Below are positions 59,449 through 64,000 of a stretch of DNA of 64,000 nt, one piece after another. Position 1 is the first letter of the stretch. Every line of letters begins with the position of its first letter. Source of the DNA: DATATV01 sp036268615 (GTDB lineage: Bacteria > Actinomycetota > Actinomycetes > Mycobacteriales > Pseudonocardiaceae); the NCBI GenBank assembly GCA_036268615.1, contig DATATV010000071.1:1-64000 (forward strand). The letters run 5' to 3'. The notes under the pieces were generated by a model. It did no database searches. It was not told the DNA's origin and was given only the letters and a program-made list of their open reading frames with translations. A program made the translations under genes and the position numbers.

Positions 59449-60054
59449 TCAGCTGGCCGGGGTGGCCTGGCGATTGACGGGGGTGCCCTGGCGGTCGGGC
59501 GTGATCAGGCAGGTGACCGCGTCGACGACGGTATGGCGGCGACGGGTGCGGTCCGCCGGGGCGGCGGCGCCCAGTTCCGGGGTCACTGACGCCCAGGTTG
59601 CGGCGATCGAGATGGCCAGGGCCAGGAGTTCCACCGGGGCGTAGTGGGTGGGGAGGATGCCGTCCTGCTGGGCGCGGGCGATCTTCGCCAGCTTGGTCTT
59701 GTTCGAGTCGACCACCGCCAGGAGCGGGTCGCCGGCGGGGCGTTCGAGGCGGTACCAGGTGGACAAACGGACTGTCTGCGGGTGGTCCTCGTAGTAGTCG
59801 AACAGGCGCCCGACGTAGGCCGGTAGGTCAGTGGCGGTGAAGGCGACTTCGTCCCACACCGAGCCGACCTGAGCGGAGAAAACCGCGTCGAACAGCCGGT
59901 CCTTGTCGCCGAAGTAGGCATAGATCATCGCCTTGTTGCAGCCGGCGGACTCGGCGATCCGATCCACGCGCGCACCGGCGATGCCGTACTTGGCGAACTC
60001 CGCGGTCGCTGCCGCGAGCAGCTGCTTCTTGGTCCTGTCCGCGTCGCGCACCAC
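59449..60054 (-). CDS. TetR-family repressor
   Basis: A 201-residue regulator. HTH residues 8-55: KKQLLAAATAEFAKYGIAGA, then DRIAESAGCNKAMIYAYFGD; the C-terminal ligand domain includes LPAYVGRLFDYYEDHP. The last ~20 residues run to the edge of the GT-rich tract and may be recently altered. GTG start. Divergent from an SDR gene, its probable target, with palindromic sites between. Confidence 0.93.
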   Translation of the reverse strand: MVRDADRTKKQLLAAATAEFAKYGIAGARVDRIAESAGCNKAMIYAYFGDKDRLFDAVFSAQVGSVWDEVAFTATDLPAYVGRLFDYYEDHPQTVRLSTWYRLERPAGDPLLAVVDSNKTKLAKIARAQQDGILPTHYAPVELLALAISIAATWASVTPELGAAAPADRTRRRHTVVDAVTCLITPDRQGTPVNRQATPAS

Positions 60055-60067
60055 CGACGCAGCATAG

Positions 60068-60085
60068 CAACTGAACAGTCAGTTG
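60068..60085. promoter_or_regulatory. TetR-type operator CAACTGA-N4-TCAGTTG
   Basis: A perfect 7-4-7 palindrome in the gap between the TetR and SDR genes, 14 bases from the TetR start. A related half-conserved site, AACTGTTTAGTTG, lies at 60116-60128 before the SDR gene. Confidence 0.65.
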
Positions 60086-60176
60086 ACAGTGGCTGCGGCC
60101 CGTGGGAATGTATATAACTGTTTAGTTGTTGACTGGGCAGAACCACCGGAGTGGGACCACGATGAAAGGACTGATC

Positions 60177-61004
60177 ATGGCCAGGACCTGGCTCATCACC
60201 GGCAGCTCGCGCGGTTTCGGCCGCAAGCTCGCCGAAGCCGTGCTCGCCAGCGGTGACTCGCTGGTGGCCACCGCCCGCACTCCCGAACAGCTGGCTGACC
60301 TGGTCAAGGCGTACCCCGACCAGGCCCGCGCGGTCGCGCTCGACGTGACCGATGCCGGGCAGGCGCGCGCCGCCGTCAAGACCGCGGTCACCGAGTTCGG
60401 GCGGCTCGACGTGGTGGTGAACAACGCCGGCTACGCCAACGTGAGCGCGATCGAGGACACCTCCGACGAGGACTTCCGCGCCCAGATCGAGGCAAACCTC
60501 TGGGGCACCATCAACGTCAGCCAGGCAGCGCTGACCGCGATGCGCCCGCAGGGCGCCGGACACATCATCCAGTTCTCCTCCATCGGTGGTCGGGTTGGTG
60601 GGACACCCGGAATCGCGCCGTACCAGACCGCGAAGTTCGGCGTCGAGGGTTTCTCCCGGGTGTTGGCGAACGAGGTCGGACCGCTCGGCATCAAGGTCAC
60701 CATCGTCGAGCCCGGCAGCTTCCGCACCGACTGGGCCGGTTCGTCGATGCAGATCGCCGACATCGCCGAGGACTACCAGTCGACCCTCGGCATGATCGTC
60801 AAGTACCGCCAGGACCGGGCCGGCAACGAACCCGGCGACCCGGCCAAGGCCGCGCAGGTGCTGCTCAAGGTCGCCGACCTCGCCGAACCGCCGCTGCAAC
60901 TGCTGCTCGGCAAGGACGCGGTGAGCTACGCCCGTGCCGAGTTGGAGCGGCAGGCCGCTGAGGTCGACAAGTTCGCTGAGTTGTCGGAGTCGACGGACTA
61001 CTGA
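60177..61004 (+). CDS. Classical short-chain dehydrogenase/reductase
   Basis: A 275-residue NAD(P)-dependent oxidoreductase. LITGSSRGFGRKLAEAVL (cofactor), NNAGYANV, FSSIGGRVG (catalytic Ser) and PYQTAKFGVEG (catalytic Tyr, Lys) are all present, followed by VEPGSFRTDW. It resembles the common oxidoreductase/retinol-dehydrogenase-like SDRs regulated by a divergent TetR repressor. ATG at 60177 is chosen because AAAGGA lies seven bases before it; ATG at 60162 is possible. Confidence 0.93.
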   Translation: MARTWLITGSSRGFGRKLAEAVLASGDSLVATARTPEQLADLVKAYPDQARAVALDVTDAGQARAAVKTAVTEFGRLDVVVNNAGYANVSAIEDTSDEDFRAQIEANLWGTINVSQAALTAMRPQGAGHIIQFSSIGGRVGGTPGIAPYQTAKFGVEGFSRVLANEVGPLGIKVTIVEPGSFRTDWAGSSMQIADIAEDYQSTLGMIVKYRQDRAGNEPGDPAKAAQVLLKVADLAEPPLQLLLGKDAVSYARAELERQAAEVDKFAELSESTDY

Positions 61005-61397
61005 CCCGTTGGGTTGGTTGTGGTGGTCGGATCGGTTGGGATAGTTGGACCGGTCGGGGTGGTCGGGCTGGTTTGGGGTGGTCGGGTTACTGAGGGGCGG
61101 TAACCAGCCAGCGCGCGGCGACAGTGATTCAGGGATCGCCGGAGGAGGGCGTGGGCGGCGGTGTTCGAGTCGGCGGATGCCGCCGCTCACGCTTGTCCTC
61201 ATTCGTGCCGTCGCGAGGGTCGGGTGTATCGGTCGGATGGTGGACTGACGGGGTTCGTATTGGTTCATGTGTCTAGCTTGGCTGATCGCGGGGTCGCGCC
61301 GCCGGGAAAAATCTTGGGCTGTGGATAACTCAACTGCCCATCCACAGGCGCCGGATTTGCGGCTGGTGGTCGAGCCGAATCGGCGGATACTACGAGG
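61005..61397. other. Intergenic region with GT-rich stretch
   Basis: This 393-base gap starts with an 85-base tract rich in GGTTGG, GGTGG and GGTCGG units (61010-61090), similar to the one at 59.1-59.4 kb. The rest shows no gene, RNA or clear operator; it must contain the hypF promoter. Confidence 0.6.
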
Positions 61398-63674
61398 GTG
61401 GTGAGCGGGCGGGTTCGGCGAGTGGTTCGGGTCGAGGGGATTGTGCAGGGGGTCGGGTTTCGGCCCTTCGTGCACACCCTGGCCACTCGGCTCGGGCTGG
61501 CAGGACAGGTCGGCAATGATGCCGATGGAGTTTTTGTTGACGTTGAGGGGGAACTGGCCGGAGTTCAGGAATTTCTTGTTGCGCTGGAACGAGATGCGCC
61601 ACCACTCGCGGTCGTCGAGCGGGTGACCAGTCAAGCGGCGGAGCCGAAGGGGGTTGATGGATTCACGATTGTTGCCAGTGCGTCGGGTGGGCAGCGGCGT
61701 ACGTTGGTGTCAGCTGACAGCGCCACCTGTGTGGACTGCTTACGTGAGCTCAACGACCCTGCGGACCGGCGGTTTGGGTATCCGTTTGTCAACTGCACCA
61801 ACTGCGGCCCGCGGTTCACCATCGTGCGGGACGTGCCCTACGACCGTCCGTTCACCACCATGGCGGAGTTTGCCATGTGCACGGCCTGCTCGGCGGAGTA
61901 TCACGACCCTCACGATCGGCGGTTTCATGCTCAGCCGACCTGCTGTCCCGACTGCGGGCCACGGCTGGAGCTGATCGGAGGCAACTGTGCGGGCGGTGGC
62001 GAGCCGATCGCGGGGGCGGCGGAGTTACTGCTGGCCGGCCGGGTGTTGGCGATCAAGGGGTTGGGTGGTTATCACCTTGCGGTGTTGGCTTCGGATGAAG
62101 TCGCGGCCGATGTTTTGCGGCGGCGGAAACATCGGGAGGACAAGCCGTTTGCGGTGATGGTGTCCGATATGGATGCCGCGGGGAAACTGGTTGACGTGGA
62201 GGAGGTTGGAGCTGGACTGTTGAGTGGTCGGCGGCGGCCGATCGTGTTGTTACCGCGACTGGCGGACGCGCCGGTCGCGGGGGCGGTGGCGCCGGGGAAC
62301 CGGCAGCTCGGGGTCATGTTGCCGTATACGCCACTGCATCACCTGCTGCTCGCTGCGGTCGGCGCGCCGATCGTGCTGACCAGTGGCAACTCCTCGGACG
62401 AGCCGATCGCGTATCGGGATGCGGACTCGATCGAGCGGCTGGACGGGATCGCGGACGCGTGGCTCACTCACGATCGGGCCATTCACATCCGGACCGACGA
62501 CTCCGTGGTGCGGCCGTTTCGGGGAACTGGCACCACCTTGCGGCGGTCGCGTGGGTTCGTGCCGGAACCCCTTGCGCTGCCGTTGGCGGCGACTCGACCG
62601 ATCCTCGCCTGCGGTGCCGAGTTGAAGAACACCTTCTGTCTGACCAAGGGGCGGCACGCCTTCCTGTCCCACCACATCGGCGACCTGGAGAACTACGAGA
62701 CCCTACAATCGTTTGTCAGCGGGATTGCGCACTTCAGTAGGTTGTTCGACATCACCCCGCAGGTGGTCGCGCACGATCTGCATCCGGAGTACCTGTCCAC
62801 CAAGCACGCCCACAAACTCGACGACGTGGAGTTGGTCGGCGTGCAACACCACCATGCTCACATCGCCTCGTGTCTCGCGGACAACGGGGAGGTTGGGCCG
62901 GTGTTGGGGGTCGCGTTCGACGGGACCGGCTACGGCTCCGACGGAACCATCTGGGGTGGCGAGTTCCTGCTGGCCGACCTGGTGTCGGCCGAGCGGGTCG
63001 GCCATCTCGCACCCGTCGCCATGCCAGGCGGCGCGGCCGCGATCCGGCAACCGTGGCGGATGGCGGCTGCCTATCTCGACGCGGCCTTCGCTGGGTCGCC
63101 ACCAAAAGAACTGTTGGTGCAGAAGCGAGAGCGATGGGCTGATGTGGTCTCGTTGGGCCGGCACGGGGTCAACTCGCCGATGACGTCGAGCGCGGGGCGG
63201 CTGTTCGATGCGGTGTCTGCGTTGCTGGGGTTGCGGGACACCGTCAACTACGAGGGGCAGGCGGCGATCGAGCTGGAGCAGCGGGCCGACCCGGACGAGC
63301 GGGGCGCCTACAAGGCCGGGACCAGTAGTGGAGCTGGGCCGCTGATCGTGTCCGGGATGGATCTGGTGCGGGCGGCTGCGGACGATCTTGTCGGCGGGAG
63401 CGCGCCGGAGGTGATCGCGGCGCGGTTTCACAACGGGGTGGTCGACGCCATCGTTGGGACGTGCATGACGCTGCGGGACACCACCGGGCTGGGCATGGTG
63501 GCCCTGTCCGGCGGTGTCTTCCAGAATCTGCTCCTGCTGGACCGAACCGTCGACGGATTGCAGGACAACGGTTTTCGAGTACTCACACACTCACGGGTGC
63601 CGACCAACGACGGTGGGATCAGCCTCGGGCAGACCGCGGTGGCCGCGGCCCGAGACCAAGCCGGTCTGGTCTGA
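61398..63674 (+). CDS. hypF: Carbamoyltransferase HypF
   Basis: A 758-residue maturation enzyme that makes the cyanide ligands of [NiFe]-hydrogenase from carbamoyl phosphate. Domains in order: acylphosphatase (VEGIVQGVGFRPFVHTLA, 10-95), two zinc modules (CVDC/CTNC and CTAC/CPDC, 110-190), YrdC-like (205-370, LAIKGLGGYHLAV and TSGNSSDEPI), and the Kae1-like domain (380-758) with VQHHHAHIASCLADN and VAFDGTGYGSDGTIWGGEF. All are intact. No other hyp or hydrogenase gene is in view, but the window ends soon after. Its codon use is less GC3-biased than its neighbours. Start GTG at 61398 or 61401, neither with an ideal ribosome site. Confidence 0.95.
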   Translation: MVSGRVRRVVRVEGIVQGVGFRPFVHTLATRLGLAGQVGNDADGVFVDVEGELAGVQEFLVALERDAPPLAVVERVTSQAAEPKGVDGFTIVASASGGQRRTLVSADSATCVDCLRELNDPADRRFGYPFVNCTNCGPRFTIVRDVPYDRPFTTMAEFAMCTACSAEYHDPHDRRFHAQPTCCPDCGPRLELIGGNCAGGGEPIAGAAELLLAGRVLAIKGLGGYHLAVLASDEVAADVLRRRKHREDKPFAVMVSDMDAAGKLVDVEEVGAGLLSGRRRPIVLLPRLADAPVAGAVAPGNRQLGVMLPYTPLHHLLLAAVGAPIVLTSGNSSDEPIAYRDADSIERLDGIADAWLTHDRAIHIRTDDSVVRPFRGTGTTLRRSRGFVPEPLALPLAATRPILACGAELKNTFCLTKGRHAFLSHHIGDLENYETLQSFVSGIAHFSRLFDITPQVVAHDLHPEYLSTKHAHKLDDVELVGVQHHHAHIASCLADNGEVGPVLGVAFDGTGYGSDGTIWGGEFLLADLVSAERVGHLAPVAMPGGAAAIRQPWRMAAAYLDAAFAGSPPKELLVQKRERWADVVSLGRHGVNSPMTSSAGRLFDAVSALLGLRDTVNYEGQAAIELEQRADPDERGAYKAGTSSGAGPLIVSGMDLVRAAADDLVGGSAPEVIAARFHNGVVDAIVGTCMTLRDTTGLGMVALSGGVFQNLLLLDRTVDGLQDNGFRVLTHSRVPTNDGGISLGQTAVAAARDQAGLV

Positions 63675-63738
63675 GCCCGGCTCAGACGGCCTGGCCGGAG
63701 TCCGGCTCAGACGGCCTGGCGGAGCCTGGCTCACACGA

Positions 63739-63868
63739 CCCGGTCGGAGCCCGAGTTCAGGCAACCCGGTCCGAATCCGAGTTCACACCGCCCGGTCGGA
63801 GCCCGAGTTCACCCGACCCGGTCGGAGCCCGAGTTCAGGCAGCCCGGTCCGAATCCGAGTTCAGCGTG
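63739..63868. repeat. 26-bp tandem repeat, five units
   Basis: Five units of CCCGGTCGGAGCCCGAGTTC-type sequence begin exactly every 26 bases at 63739, 63765, 63791, 63817 and 63843; two versions (GGAGCC and CGAATC centres) alternate. More degenerate copies extend left to the hypF stop. The rightmost unit is the 3' coding end of the gene at the window edge. Confidence 0.9.
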
Positions 63869-64000
63869 TCGACCTTGTGGGTGATCGCCTCGACGGCACC
63901 GCTGAACAACGCGCCCGCGCCGCCGCTGAGCACCTGACCGACCGCTGACCGGCCGACCGCCACCCCGGTCAGCACCAACTGGCGGGTCTCCGGCGAGTTG
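63835..64000 (-). CDS. C-terminal fragment of an unknown protein (cut by window edge)
   Basis: The last 54 codons of a leftward gene entering from the right edge. The visible sequence includes NSPETRQLVLTGVAVGRSAV, a Gly/Ala/Leu-rich hydrophobic stretch (QVLSGGAGALFSGAVEA) and the end THKVDTLNSDSDRAA. Codon phase is convincing but no family can be named. The final residues and stop lie within the 26-bp repeat, converging on hypF. Confidence 0.6.
   Translation of the reverse strand, partial: NSPETRQLVLTGVAVGRSAVGQVLSGGAGALFSGAVEAITHKVDTLNSDSDRAA

Noticed and set aside
63739..63868. CRISPR array
   Set aside because: The 26-bp units abut without unique spacers, so this is a simple tandem repeat.

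Overview
The window is about 70% GC, densely packed and coding on both strands, with frequent ATGA stop/start overlaps, GTG and TTG starts, and long GC-rich hairpins as terminators. The gene content (DUF397/DUF5753 pair, PF03640 lipoproteins, wax-ester synthase/DGAT, tandem Lrp regulator, PucR and AllR-type IclR regulators) points to a filamentous actinomycete, most likely Pseudonocardiales or a Streptomyces-like relative. That placement is inference; no rRNA, tRNA or mobile element was seen to fix it.

Left edge, 0-6 kb: the start of cytochrome oxidase subunit I (ctaD), a DUF305-like lipoprotein, an APH-family kinase, a divergent SDR/ArsR pair, an ankyrin protein coupled to a DUF998 membrane protein, and a 42-codon basic gene.

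6-35.6 kb is a purine-to-ammonia island. PucR faces a four-gene operon encoding the three xanthine dehydrogenase subunits with an embedded 8-oxoguanine deaminase, giving urate. A divergent pair of operons then carries glycerate kinase-allantoinase-allantoicase on one side and OHCU decarboxylase-HIU hydrolase-urate oxidase on the other, taking urate through allantoin to ureidoglycolate and urea. Malate synthase, a DUF6986 aldolase-like gene and an IclR/AllR-type regulator handle glyoxylate. TTCC/GGAA inverted repeats lie in both divergent control regions. A urease operon (ureABCFGD) behind a GlnR-like box, an NCS1 permease with a cysteine-rich tail, a GntR regulator and an amidase with a GatC/AtzG-like partner complete nitrogen release. 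Ureidoglycolate lyase and glyoxylate carboligase were not found in the window.

35.7-51.6 kb is mixed accessory and housekeeping sequence: a lipoprotein, an inositol-phosphatase-like enzyme facing a tandem Lrp regulator, a type II thioesterase fused to a PPTase-like remnant, a phospholipase C-type phosphoesterase, an ABC-F protein, a metallo-beta-lactamase-fold lipid hydrolase, a DUF427 protein, a DUF5753/DUF397 pair, a flavin reductase, an ABC exporter with a two-component system, and a peroxiredoxin.

51.7-57.2 kb is the most distinctive region: an ECF sigma factor and its zinc anti-sigma factor, two PF03640 lipoproteins (one carrying two beta-gamma-crystallin-like domains), a DUF1996 protein, and an anti-sigma paralogue that has lost its zinc finger. 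Three promoters share the form TGAACC-N16-CGTAT, one each before the sigma operon and the two lipoproteins, suggesting a small self-contained cell-envelope regulon.

57.2-64 kb: a quinone oxidoreductase, a metallo-beta-lactamase, a GT-rich repeat tract, a TetR/SDR divergent pair with a palindromic operator, hypF without other hyp genes in view, and a 26-bp tandem repeat that runs into the 3' end of a truncated gene at the right edge.
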